Assembly: GCA_020746105.1 (NCBI GenBank)
Contig: CM036617.1
Location: 34,563,898-34,627,897, forward strand
Direction: 5' to 3'
Source: Trogon surrucura
Lineage: Eukaryota; Chordata; Aves; Trogoniformes; Trogonidae
Length of the DNA stretch: 64,000 nucleotides
A program made the translations under genes and the position numbers. This document shows, one piece after another, positions 1 to 11,700 of this stretch; within the stretch, counting starts at the first letter, position 1, and every line of letters begins with the position of its first letter. Below the pieces are notes generated by a model. The model did not search any database, had not been told where the DNA came from, and saw only the letters and a list, made by a program, of their open reading frames with translations.

Positions 1-3000
1 TCTGATCCATCTTAAAGTCCCCCTTGCACTTTCGCATAGAATAAATTTAACTCTTCTTTGCCTCAGTCCTCTGCCAGGGATTGTTTAGAGAAATGATGTT
101 TGCACCATGACCCCAGGGCCAAACCCCCTTGAATGTAATAAAAAAACGCTGGGACGAAGCAGTTAAGATCAAAACATGCAGAACCACACAAAGAATAAAA
201 AAAGCAGACTTTTAAAAATGAAACAGGCCATTTATGTGGGAAATCCTGAGTACTGGTATTTTTATGTAATCCATGGTGGAAAGGGAAATGTTTGGTAACC
301 CACAGTATTCTGCTATAACAACACATTCAGCTTTCTCTACATGTATTTGTCATCATACCTGCCTCCATTTATAATTGAAAAGAGAAATTATAAAAGCTTA
401 TTGCTTGGTCTCTGGCCTTTCTGCACAAAGGCACGGGTACTGCTTTACCAGCCCTGAGAGACTTAGTTAGGTACTATCCCTGCGAGTGCTTGTTAGGCAC
501 TTAGCAGCAATGGTGGCTCAGGTGGAAGGAAAAGAAGAGGCAGGTTTTTTTTTGTGTGTGTGCGCTTTCCTCCATTCTTCAGGCTAGAATTTCAATTTCA
601 GTTCGATCTGTAATTTTCTGGGAAAGTGACGACTTTGACTGCAACTGTATCTGTTTCTTCTCCAGTGGATACCATTAAGCCTTTTACTGTAATTGAAATA
701 GTTTCATAAATTTTTCAAAATCTGACTCTAATCTTGTTTCGGGGCCTCTAACAAACATTAGTATTCATGCACAAAATAATACATGATGTACTCAACCTGC
801 CTAAGCTAGAGCTTGACCCAAGGGCAGTGTAAGAGGACCTGAAGTAGATTAAGTGACCAGTTGAGAATTTTCATCATAAAGAGCTTTAGATATGCTTTGG
901 TTCTCTTCTGGAACAAGGAAAACTAAGTCAGGATCTGGGATGAAAATGTAGCAAGAACTTCTCCACTGTAGGTGAACCATTCTCTGCAGAGTGATCAAAT
1001 TCAGAGTAGCTGTGAAGCAGCTTTAAGCCAAGCCTGTGCTTCTAGCAGAGGACTGATGTGGTGTGGTTGCAGAAATGATTGCTCTTTGAGGAGCCCTCAG
1101 CTAACCTAGGGTCACACTAAATATTCACAAAGAAAAGGTTCTAAAATGTTCATTCTAGATATTTAACTAGAACAGATTTCTAGTTTTCAAAATGGGTAGT
1201 ATTTAATTTGTTGTGATACAGTTCCTTCAGCCATTTTTAGATGTTAGCCAGAATGCAGTCCCTGGTTGTAGAAGATACATAATTTTCCTTGCAAAGAAAC
1301 TTGTCGGGGGATAGTGGAGCTTTCTTTGCAATTTAATTTATGAAACCTTGATTGATATTTTGTTCTTTCTATTTATGACACAGAAACTTTTTTTTTTTTA
1401 ATTAAGCTACAAATATGGTAGCGTTGGAGTTAGTGTTGGAAAATGTTCTTGCTTTTTTGAGGTTTCAGCTTCCATTTCAGAAATAGCAAGATCAGGATGA
1501 GAACATTCGCAGGATCAACACACTCCTCTGGGTTGTCGTTACAGTGACAGAAAAGAGAGGTACAGTGAAACTTCACTTCTATGTAGTGTCATTTCCTTAA
1601 ATGATATGAATGGGAGAATTATCCCAGTGGACGTCTGTTACGATCCTTCTCTCTGGAAAGGTCGTTGATAATTGCTGTTTATCGTTTTGGAGAGTATTTG
1701 TTCAAATATATCTTGAGTATTCATTTTCCATAGATTTGTGTCTAGGGGAATTAAAAGTGGTAGCAAAAAGAGCGCACAGGAGAAAATAACCATTTGCACA
1801 AAAGCAATTTTCTGTATCTTCTAAGTGAAGAAAGGAAAGAAGAGGGAAAGTCCTTTTTCATGATGTTTGTCCTGACTTCAGCTCTTTAATTCCTACCTCA
1901 AAACCTCCATTTCCACCCCTCTGTCCCCCTCAGTCCTGATTAGGGACAAGAGGTCCTTTCATTTGGTAAAGCCAATGAAAGCTCAGTAGCATTCACAAGA
2001 ACTTAGCAGTGCAAGTATTTTCCTGTGTGCAGTAGAGTACTTTTTTTTTTTCGATTTAAGATGTTTGTTGTCAGTTTTAAGGCATTTTGACTGAATCTTC
2101 AATGTTCTCTACATCAAAAATGTTGGTGTTTCTTTTCACAAGCTCCTAAGAGAAACACATCCAAGGGGAGGAAAAAAAATGTATAGTCTGTATCTCCAGA
2201 CTGCTGCTGTATTGCAATGAGAGTGGAAACCAAACCTTAATCAGAATGACAATCTCATTTGTTTGGCTGCACAAAGTTGTATGTCATGTACATATCACAG
2301 AAGATTATTGTGCATTGGTGCACGGAAGTTTCTTCCCAGAAAGAAATGTGGCATCTGACAGGCATTTTAGGTCAGTTTAGAGTAAGAGGTAAAAAAATCC
2401 CTCATAAAAGACAGCATACTTGGCTTAATTTTATGTGTCATTGTACTTCTGCATAATGGCATTAGGATTGTATGCAAGGCATTTGAAAATAGAATTGGGT
2501 CTCTTAATTCGGAGTAACTTAGAAAAAAAATGAAGGAAAGACAGACTCTCGTTGTGTTTGATTTCAAGATTAGACTAAAACTACTGAGTACTGAGTTGGA
2601 TGGAATCTCTTTTTCCATACAGAGAAGGTGGAGATCTGCTGATCTCATTACCAGATCACTCCTGCTCCTTTGCCCAAGTTCTGCATTTGTTCAGTACACC
2701 TTCATCTGAGGTGGAAGAACCCAAGAATGAATCTCCTGTTACAAGAGAGTATTTCTGGTGCTAACTCACTCTCCTGTTGACATAATTACATGCTATGAAC
2801 ATAAGCCTTTTTTTTCATTTTGGAGTTGCTGATTTCTGAATTCACAAATGGACTTGTTTGGTTTTTCAAAAACTCCTTCAGCAAGGAGTGAGAGCTGGTT
2901 TGGACACTGTTGTATTTATGGGATCTCAGCATTCAGTTTATGAATTCTAGTTCAGTTGTTTTATCATGAGATGCCTCGGGAGATACGCTGTTGGGGCCCA

Positions 3001-3800
3001 TACAAAGAGTGATAGATGACCGTTAGCCTTGATGGTGCCCACTGAAGTGGGAACAACTGGTGCTGGAGCCTTAGGAAAAGAGGCTTCAGCTAAATTACTC
3101 TGCAGGGAAAGCAGTGGGAACATTCAGTATTCTCCCAGAAGTGGAACAAAGACAGTTTGTAAATAAAACCCTGGGGAGCTTGCTGAACTGACTTCTGCAG
3201 GAAAGAAGTTTGCTTTGCTTGACTGTCCAGCCTAGGAGGAAGGAAATGCCCCAGGTGGGTGGTAGGGCAAGATGATGTGACTCAGTAAAGGAGTCATATG
3301 TGGGGAAAAATCAATCCCATATTCCTGTTAGGTTTCTGGTTTCATTGTAAACATGCTTTAGGAAAAAGGAAGCAAAGAAATACAAGTTAAAACTGATTGT
3401 GTTAGCTCTGAACTATAAATCCTGAGTGTCTGTAAGAACATAGTTGCGGGAAAGACTATGATTTAAGACAGCATGGGGTCTTCAGTATCTTTGTATGCCC
3501 AGATCACATTTCTTTGAAGAAATAAAAATGAGAGAGCTGTCCAAGAAACACGTGCCACACAGGTCTTGTAAAGAGCAAGCTCTGCCTACTAAAGGTTGCT
3601 CAGGAACACCCTTGTTGAATGCACTGGGACCTGAATGCAATCAGCTTACAGAATGTCTAGGCAGGAAACTCAGCCTCAGTCTTGAAAATGTGTGAAAATG
3701 TGTGAAAATACACTGTTAAATTCAGATCAATTCCCTTAGAAAAAGGTAGGAGCTGATTCTGTCTTGAATGATACAGATTGAGAATCTGTGTTCATATTAA
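1..3800. other. Unique AT-rich sequence, no gene recognised
   Basis: No recognisable repeat, exon or RNA gene was seen on either strand. Short low-complexity tracts are present: a T run with a GT run (545-562), a 12-T run (1388-1399), a further T run near 2041-2051 and a short tandem of about 10 bp built on TGAAAATGTG (3682-3709). Open frames here are below 100 codons and match no family I know. Intergenic or intronic DNA is the most likely reading. Confidence 0.6.
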
Positions 3801-5922
3801 TCATAGAATTGTAGAATCATATAATACCAGGTTGGAAAGGACGTCAAGGATCATCTCATCCAACCTTTCGTGACAAAAACACTGTCTAGACAAGATGGCC
3901 CAGCACCCTGTCCAGCTGAATCTTAAAAGTGTCCAGTATTGGGGAATCCACCACTTGCCGGGGTGATTATTCCAATGGCTGATTGTTCTCATTGTGAAAA
4001 ATTTTCCTCTTGTATCCACTTGGAATCTCCCCGGGAGTAAACTATACCCATTACCCCCGTCTTTTCCATGTGACTCCTTGTAAAAAGGAAGTCTCCGTCT
4101 TCTTTGTAGCCACCCTTTAAATACTGGAACTGGGTGATAAGGTCTCCCCTAAGCCATCTTTCTCAAGGCTGAACAAAACCAATTCTCTCCTCATATGACA
4201 GCTTCCCAGTCCTTTGATAATCTTTGTGGCCCTTCTCTGGACCCTCTCCAGCCTGTCCACATCTTTTTTTGTATAGCAGGGACCAAAACTGAACACAGTA
4301 TTCTAGGTGTGGTCTGACAGGCGCTGTGTACAGTTGGATATTGACTTCTTTATTTCTGCTGGTGATGCTCTTGTTGATGCAACCCAGCACCCTGTTGGAT
4401 TTCTTTGCTGCTGCAGCATGTGTTCACTCATATTGAGCTTGTTGCCCACCAGGACCCCCAGGTCCTTTTCCGCAGAGCTGCTCTCCAGCTGGGTAGATCC
4501 CAGCCTGTTCTGCACTCCTGGATTGTTTTCCCAGGTGCAAGACCTTACAGTTGTGTTTGGTGAACTTCATAAGGTTTTTGTTAGCCTATTCTTACAGCCT
4601 GTCCAGGTCTTTCTGCAGGGTGGCTCTCCCTTCCGAAGTCTCCACTTTCCCGTTCAGTTTGGTATCATCAGCAAACTTATCAGAGGACACTTGCTCCCAT
4701 CACCCAGATCACTTATGAATTTATTAAATGCTGTTAGGCCCAACACTGATCCCTCGGGGACCCCACTTGGGACAGGCTGATAGTTTGAAAAAGAACTATT
4801 TCCCACCATCCTGTGGGTGCAGCCTGTCAGCCAGTTGCCCACCCACCACACAGACCGCTTTTCTAGAACATAATGCACCAGTTTCTCTAGGAGGAGGCTG
4901 TGGGAAACTGCATTGAAAGTCTTGGAGAAATCCAGGTAAACGATGTCCACTGCTCACTCCACATCAGCCGAGCAGGTTACTTTGTCAGAGATGATGATCA
5001 CGTTTGTTAAGCAGGATTTGCCCTTGGTGAATCTGTGCTGGCTATTCCCAATCAAGTGCTTTGTTTGACTTGTGATAGCCCCCATGAGCATTTGTTCCCT
5101 AACTTGCCCAGGGAATGAAATAAGACTGATACGCCTATAATATCCTGGATCCTCCTTTAAGCCCTTCTTGTAGATGTGCATGACGTCAGCCTTGTTCTGT
5201 CTTCTGGGATGTTCTCCAATCTCTGACTTCTCAGGGATTGTGGACAGCAGTCTTGCACCAACGTCAGTCAGGTCTCTTAACAACCTTGGAAAGGATAACG
5301 TCTGGGCCCATCAATCTGTAGGATTCAGGTTCCTGTAATATCTCGCAAACTAACTCTTCATTCACTGACCGTGGGCCTGTGTTTGCATCAACCTGAAATT
5401 TTTGTTTCCAAGACCTGGAGCCCAACAGTGCTGGTAAAGACAGAGGTGAAGAAAATTTTAGAGAACCTCTGCCCTTTGAGTGCCTTTTCACCTCTCCTGT
5501 TTAACAGTGGGCCAATATTTTCATTCTGTTTCTGCTTGTTGTTTATGTACCTGAAGAACCCTTTCTTGTAGTTTTTGATAGCTCTGGCCAATTTAAATTT
5601 GAGCTGAGCTTTTGGCTTTATACTTGCATCTCTGCACATCCTTGCAATGCCTTTCTTGTTCTCAACAGGTATTTGTCTACTTTTCCATCTTTGGTGTGCT
5701 TCTCTGTTGGTCTTGAGAAGACTTTAAAAGCTCACAGTTGAGCCAAGGCGATGTCTTGCTGTGCCTACTTCCCTTTTCTTACAGGGCATGAACTGTTTCT
5801 GCACTTTCAGGAGAGCGTTTGTGAAAAGGTCACAGCTTTCGCTTGCTCCTTTATCCTCCATGGAAGCTTCCCACAGAATCCCTCCCAAACATTGCCTAGT
5901 CCTGAACACCTGCTGCACAACG
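3801..5922 (-). mobile_element. CR1 LINE, 5'-truncated, about 2.1 kb
   Basis: The longest CR1 copy in the window, read on the minus strand. Its 3' end lies at 3801 with the tail repeats (TCATAGAATTGTAGAATCAT) followed by the standard 'GGTTGGAAAGGAC' block. It runs 5'-ward to about 5922, covering the end of the endonuclease-reverse transcriptase linker, the reverse transcriptase and the C-terminal region. The 5' part, with ORF1 and the endonuclease, is missing, as is usual for CR1. The frame is broken into several pieces, so it is dead. Known for the family: CR1 moves by target-primed reverse transcription and normally leaves no long target duplication. The 5' boundary is approximate. Confidence 0.93.
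4654..5639 (-). pseudogene. CR1 ORF2 reverse transcriptase relic
   Basis: Three overlapping minus-strand frames together give the core of a CR1 reverse transcriptase. Frame 5388-5639 holds the linker (LARAIKNYKKGFFRYIN). Frame 4954-5283 has the finger motif KEDPGYYRRISLIS and the SQHRFTKGKSCLTN box. Frame 4654-4950 has the first catalytic block VYLDFSKTFNAVSHS and GVPEGSVLG. The second aspartate usual in FDTV is asparagine here. The FADD catalytic box survives at 4664-4675 but in another frame, so a frameshift lies between GVPEGSVLG and FADD. The remains continue through 4303-4515 (AEKDLGVLVGNKLNMSEH) and 4163-4390 (VRPHLEYCVQFWS). No function is expected. Confidence 0.9.
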
Positions 5923-7552
5923 AATTAGAATACATACTTTATGGGCAAATCAAAGCTATTCTTTTAACGAAGAATCAGATAGAAGAATAGTTGTGTTTGT
6001 CATATACTAAATGTAAATCTGAAACACGTGTTCTACAGACCCTATTAGTTCCTGCTGTGGCTCAGAGATCTAAAATCCTTTCCCAAGTGTGCATCTGCCA
6101 ACAAGTAGGGCTTCCATAGTGTAAACCCCATCAATCATCTGCTTGTATATCTACAGCACGCAGCAGAGCCAACAGGCCGTGAAAATCTAGACTGCCATTT
6201 CTTGGAACTAGAGGAGGTAGCAAAAGAGGCAATGTGTTTACCGAGAGCCTCTGTGCGTGAGGTTGTCATCATAACCTTCATATTTTTTTTCTTTTTTGAA
6301 CTGTTGTGTTAGTGTCTCAGATGTCTAGTAAACTACATGACCAAAACTGTTATGTGTCCTAGATGCTCTTCATGTCTTTGATGTTGCTGAGAATATGAAG
6401 AAGTAGTTTAGATTTTAAGAAAGAGATGCTTGAATTCATCCCATGTAACTTTTAAAGTATTTAACAAGGCCATCTATTCTAGAAATGTGCATCACCCAAT
6501 TTTCCTTTCAATAAATACAAGCAGATACCTCTACAGGTCTATTATCTATACGTATATATTTTGGTCTTGGTGTGGCTGACATCTTTTAAAGATACCTGTT
6601 TCTCTACATTGACTAGACAAAGATTCTAGGATGATTACATACTCAGTTCAGGTTCTTCAGCTGGGAACAACATTTAAGTGGAATCCCTCTTAGATACTGC
6701 AAGACTGGCGAACAGCACCTTTTCTTCGGCCTTTATTCACCACCTATATACTACCATGAAATAATTTGAAAATAGGTAGACTGCCTATACAAGTGAGGTA
6801 GTTAATGATGGACCTTCAGCTGGTTGATGAAAAGTACAGGTGGAAGTCTAGAAGAAATGCTGGCCATCCAGGGCCCGTAGCAAGCAGAAAGAAGGAAGAA
6901 AAGAGAGAGGCTGTAACTAATTAATTGTTTCTGACAGTCTTTGATGGTGCAGACCAGAGAAGACATCTGAGACCTGAGCAGTGAAGTGACTACTTCCCTG
7001 TAAACCTGCTAGGCAACTTTAGAGAGTGACATTAAGGGCTGAAGAATGGTTTAGGTCTGCCCAAATCCAGGCTGAGAGATGATGACTCCATTTTGAGGAA
7101 GGATGAGGAAAGACATGTCACTGATTCATTTCAGTCCACAGAAAAAGGAGGTGGTTTACAGTTGATTACATGAAAAAAGGGAGTACTTCTGTGGAGGCGT
7201 CCGTACTGTGTGTCTATTTCATATTGTGGTGAGTTGGATTTTTTTAAAAGAATCTCGTTAGCAACTTTATTATAAGTTAAGCAAATTACACATTTGATCA
7301 TTAAACTACTAATATTTTATTGAAGAACAATATTCACTGACTATAAATGCATTGGGCAGTACTCATGTGATTAACAATTAATTCATATAATCATTGCATG
7401 AAACACAGAATAAGCACTCCTTTAGTGCATGAAGTTTGCTGAGCATAATGCTGTTGGTGTGTGATCAGGGCAGATGCCTTCCATGCTTCTTTCCTCTCCT
7501 TCTGTTCTTCCTCAGTAATATCAAGAATGGGAACTGGAAGTTGTTAAACTAC
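5923..7552. other. Unique sequence, no gene recognised
   Basis: AT-rich DNA without recognised repeats. The stretch 7255-7440 is dense in ATTA/TAAT words and is listed separately as a possible conserved element. No exon-like frame with splice signals was noticed. Confidence 0.55.
7255..7440. promoter_or_regulatory. Candidate conserved non-coding element, weak
   Basis: Repeat-free AT-rich stretch with clustered homeodomain-type core words (TCATTAAAC, AACAATTAATTCATA, AATCATTGCATG). Such composition is common in vertebrate conserved enhancers but also arises by chance in AT-rich DNA. No alignment is available, so this is only a pointer. Confidence 0.15.
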
Positions 7553-7557
7553 AAGTT
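7553..7557. repeat. Target-site duplication (left) of solo LTR
   Basis: AAGTT immediately left of the LTR, identical to AAGTT at 8723-8727. A 5-bp duplication fits integrase-mediated insertion of an ERVL-type or similar retrovirus. Confidence 0.85.
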
Positions 7558-8722
7558 TGTTGTTGTTTAACCCTGGACGGTGGCCAGGTACCCACACAGC
7601 CGCTCTATCACCCTCACTTCTCTCCTAGACAGGGGGAGAAAAATACATCAAAGGGCTCAAGGTTTGAGATAAGGACAGGGAGATCACTTTCATTTACCGT
7701 CCCAGGCAAAACAGACTTGATTTTGGGGAAATTAGTTAGATTTATTTAAAGAAAAAATCGGAGAAGAGTAGTGAGAAATAAGAAAAGAAAAAAAAAAAAC
7801 AGATCTTAAAAGAAAACACCTTCCCCCTATCCCTCCTTTCTTCCTGGGCTCAACATCAATCCAGGTTTCTCCATCTCCTTCCCCCGAGCGGTGCAGGGGG
7901 ACAGGGAATGGGGGTTATGGTCACTTCATCCGATGTTTGTTTCACGGCTGCTTCTTCACTCCGGAGGAGGACTCTTCACACTTCCCCAGGGCCGTTGTGG
8001 GGTCCCTCCCATGGGAGACCATAGTCACTCTCTCTTCTCCACGTGAGTCGTCCCACGAAGGGCAATTCATCACAAACTGCCCAACGTGAGACACCTCACA
8101 AGGGGCAATCCGTCCCTTGTGAGTCTGAGGCACAGTCCTTCAGGGGAAACTGCTCCAGCGTGAGTCCCCCGCAGCATCACTAAGTCCCACCAGCCAACCT
8201 GCTCCAGCATGGGCATTCAGTTTTCCACAGGCTACAGGTTCTGGCAGCGACTTGCTCTGATGCGGGCTTCCCACGGGCTACAGCCCCCTTCAGGCACCCA
8301 CCCACTCGGCGTGGGGTCCTCTGCCCTATGGTGGACATCTCCACCCCACCCATGGGCTGCAGGGGGACAACCCGCTTCACCATGGTCTTCACCATGACCC
8401 TGGGGACTCTCTGCTCCGGTGCCTGCAGCTCATCCTCCCCCCTCCTCCTTCTTCACTGACTTTCGTGTCTTCACAGATTCTCACTCCTCCATCTCTGTGC
8501 CAGCTGTTGTGGCGCAGTTCTTTTTCCCCGTTCTTAAATATGTTTTCACAGAGGTGTTCCTCTGCTATCACTTTACTGATAGGCTCAGCCTTGGCCAGTG
8601 GCAGGTCCCTCTTTGGAGCCACCTGGCATTGGCTCCATCAGACCTATGGGAAGCTTCCAGCAGCCTCCTGCAGAAGCCACCCACCCCTCGCCACCAAAAT
8701 CTGGCCAGGCAAACCCAGTACA
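7558..8722 (-). mobile_element. Solo LTR of an avian endogenous retrovirus (ERVL-like)
   Basis: On the minus strand the element begins TGTACTGGGTTTGCC (8722 downwards) and ends CAACAACA at 7558, the TG...CA form of an LTR. It is flanked by exact 5-bp repeats AAGTT, so both ends are fixed; length 1165 bp. A TATA-like TATTTAAG lies at 8533-8540 and a polyadenylation signal AATAAA at 7741-7746, both on the minus strand and in the right order for U3-R-U5. The GC-rich middle (7850-8450) yields open frames on both strands, which I treat as LTR sequence rather than genes. No internal viral genes flank it, so it is a solo LTR left by LTR-LTR recombination. The class is inferred from the duplication length and the resemblance to known bird LTRs. 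Confidence 0.9.
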
Positions 8723-8727
8723 AAGTT
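8723..8727. repeat. Target-site duplication (right) of solo LTR
   Basis: AAGTT directly after the TGTAC end of the LTR, matching the copy at 7553-7557. Confidence 0.85.
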
Positions 8728-11700
8728 AGTTACCTTCATAGGACTCAGTGTCTCTGGGTGATGTCCTTGAGATAGACTCTAAGCAGCTTGTGTTCACAGA
8801 GAGTCCGAACGAGTCTCTGCTAGCCCTTTCGTCTAAGTGGCTAGGGCCTCCTTTGTATTTGGTAGCAGGTGTTAAATCAAGTCAAGGTTATTTCTGAGTA
8901 ATTTAGAGTTCATTAAAGAAAAACATAAGAAAAAAAATTGATCAGAAAACAAACACTGCCGGTCCAGAACTCTTTGATGAATGTAGGCAGCTAGGAGGTA
9001 GGTATAAATCCAACTATCTTAATTTAAGGTGCAGAAAATTGCCTCTGGATACATCTTACATTGATATTTAGGAATTACTTTGAAGGCCTTTCTTACACAA
9101 CTGGAGCTGAGTGAGTGCTTTTTCTACTGTGTAATTTATATTGCATAGGAGTTTCTTCTCTCCTAGTCATGAGCAAAGCAGGACCTTTCTGGAAATCAGG
9201 CTCATGTTTTCCACTGGTCTGGGAGAAGAGTAGAAGTCTGAGAGAGGCAGTATGAGGCTGAGGCTCTTAACCTGCCCTGTGCTCAGGGGTAGCTCTCTCA
9301 GGTGAGGTTCAGGACCTAGGAGGGATGGTCTGGGGGAGAGGTGTGCCCTTAGATCAGAGAGCCACCAGGATGAGTCTTGGATTGTGCCTGAGGGTGTAAC
9401 ATCTAAAAGGAGTTTCCTCCTGACTTCAGGTTATTTTTAACTGCCTTATCCGTTTGTTTTCCTTTGTTGTTTGATTTCTGGCGGTGGGATATTGGTCTCG
9501 TGCTTCACAGCAGCAATTCTGGTGCATTAAGATGCAGAATTGGAAAATCTCTTTAAGAACCAATATTAAGAAATGAAATATCAAGCTCTGTTCCAAACTG
9601 AAGAGAGCTTTTTCCTGTTTTCCCCTCTGGAAAATCTCACTGTGAAGTATCCACTACTTTTCAACAGCTGGGGCTTGGAATTTTCTGATCGTTCGTAGAT
9701 GGCAGGATGCTGCCTGGCTGTGGTGAGTACCCCAGGATACTGGTACACCACATTTCCGTGTCACTTCATCAGCAGAAAGAGTTGAGTGGATTCAAGGAAG
9801 GGCTGTGTTTTGTGTGAGGCCTTTTCCACAGCAGAAATTGTATGAATGAAAACTAGCATCACATATTCTTAGTTCCAGAATGGCAGCAAGAGGAGTGTCT
9901 ATTAGTGGGATTCTTGCTAGCTCACTGTATTTTAAATGTCTTTATTAGGTCTGAAAACATTAATATATACTTGTTTCAGTCTGTGTTCTGAGCCCCCCAC
10001 ATCTGTAATATGCCATGGAGGCTATAAAGCGTAGCTTAGATTCCACATTACAGTGTTTACCTTTTGGCTGAGGGTGCTTCTGAGGACTAATTTGTAATGT
10101 GTTTTTACTTTGGCTGGAGGATATAAAATGCTTTAAAGAAAAAAAAATTAAAGCTCCCCTAATGTTTCCACAGCTTTGCTTTCTGCTCTTATTATGCTAA
10201 TCTGATTGTTTTTAACATGAGGGCTTCTTTTGCCCTGGGTCCTGTGTACAGTGCAGTGTCATAAAAGGTATACCATTTTACAGCTAAGTAACATCGACTG
10301 CCTTGTAACTTGGAAGAGATTCTCAGCTGGAACACTTCACTGTGTACAGATATGTCCATTATTTTTTCTCTCTCTGAAATGTAGGTAGTCACCACATTTA
10401 ATATCTAGGGAGTCTTATCAAATGTCTAACTAAGGGGCTGTGTAAGTAAGTAGAAGCTAAAGATGCACAGAAAGCTCTACTTCCATATTAACTTTTTTTG
10501 ATCTTTGGAAAAAGAATTTCTTTATATGTCGTGTTGGTTATTACAATCACTTAATTAACAGGTAAACTAACGTACCATTAGAATTAATTGTCTTGTCTCT
10601 TTTTTTCTGGGACAAAGAAATTAAGAAGTGACAGTGACATATCTGTCAGTATTTGGGAACTTTCATTTCTTCTGCATTAGTGAAGTTCACACCTGTGCAC
10701 AGTGCAGTTGTAGAGACTCTTCCTGCCTATTTTTGTGAACTTTTAGAGAAGACTATGCTAATATTCATACTAATTCAAGGGGTACTGCAGGTCTCTCCTC
10801 CAATGTACTTGTACAATACTTGCAAGGGTACCTGGAATTGCAGTGTAGAATCTCTATTTCTTTCTGCTCTCCAGTTCCTTCAGAGAAATCCCAGTGAATA
10901 ATAATTTGCCTTCAGGCTTTGTAGTGGGTAGTTCAGGCAGGCAGATTCTTTTCCATGACCTCATGTCTATACATTTGATGTGTAGGCAAAGGTGGTGAAG
11001 GAGAGTGCAGCTTTATCAATTCCGTGATGCTGTGGTGCTGATGATATGCAGGCTGGCTGCCTTCGCACTGGACCCAGCTGGTAATTTCCCAATGTTTGGC
11101 TGGGGCCTGGGCTTGGATAAAAGGGAGCTGGCTGTAGCTTGGGCCAAATAATTTGGAGATGCTAATGGCTCGTTTGTTGAAACAAGTAGAGGGCTTGGCA
11201 AAGAGAGAGGGAGTTTCTGTCTCGTCTCAGCCCTCCTCTCCCCTTTCCAACCTTGCCTGCTGTTCACCCAGAGGGTGTTCATTTTGTGGGTTCTTTCTGA
11301 AGTCCTCATCGACTCTCGTCATGAATGCCTGTTCCGGAACATTGTTGTTTTTCATGATTACAAGTGTGTCTTGCGAGAATGAATCTCACTATCCTTGCAC
11401 GTATTTCCATTTGGTGCAGCCTGGCTTGTTGCAGTGGCTTGCCCACGAGTATATCTTAAGAAAGAGAGTAGGAAATGTCAGCTGTTGTAGGCTACTGTCT
11501 GCCAGTTACTGATTTGGGCTGGCTTGGCATGAGCACATTTATGTCTGTGGTTAAAAGCAAGCTCTGCATTTTTTTTCTCTGTTGGCTCAGCTTCAAGGGG
11601 CTTTACATAGAATAGTGTAGCTTTACTTGTGATTTATGGCTGGAGTTCAGACTGCAGCTTCCTCATGTGCATTTGTAACAGATGAAGTCTGTCTACACGT

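Noticed and set aside
4307-4780. 157-codon plus-strand open frame
   Set aside because: It lies wholly on the opposite strand of the CR1 reverse transcriptase at 3801-5922 and is a shadow frame.
8389-8775. Open frames on both strands (up to 118 codons)
   Set aside because: They fall inside the solo LTR and its edge and have no known domain.
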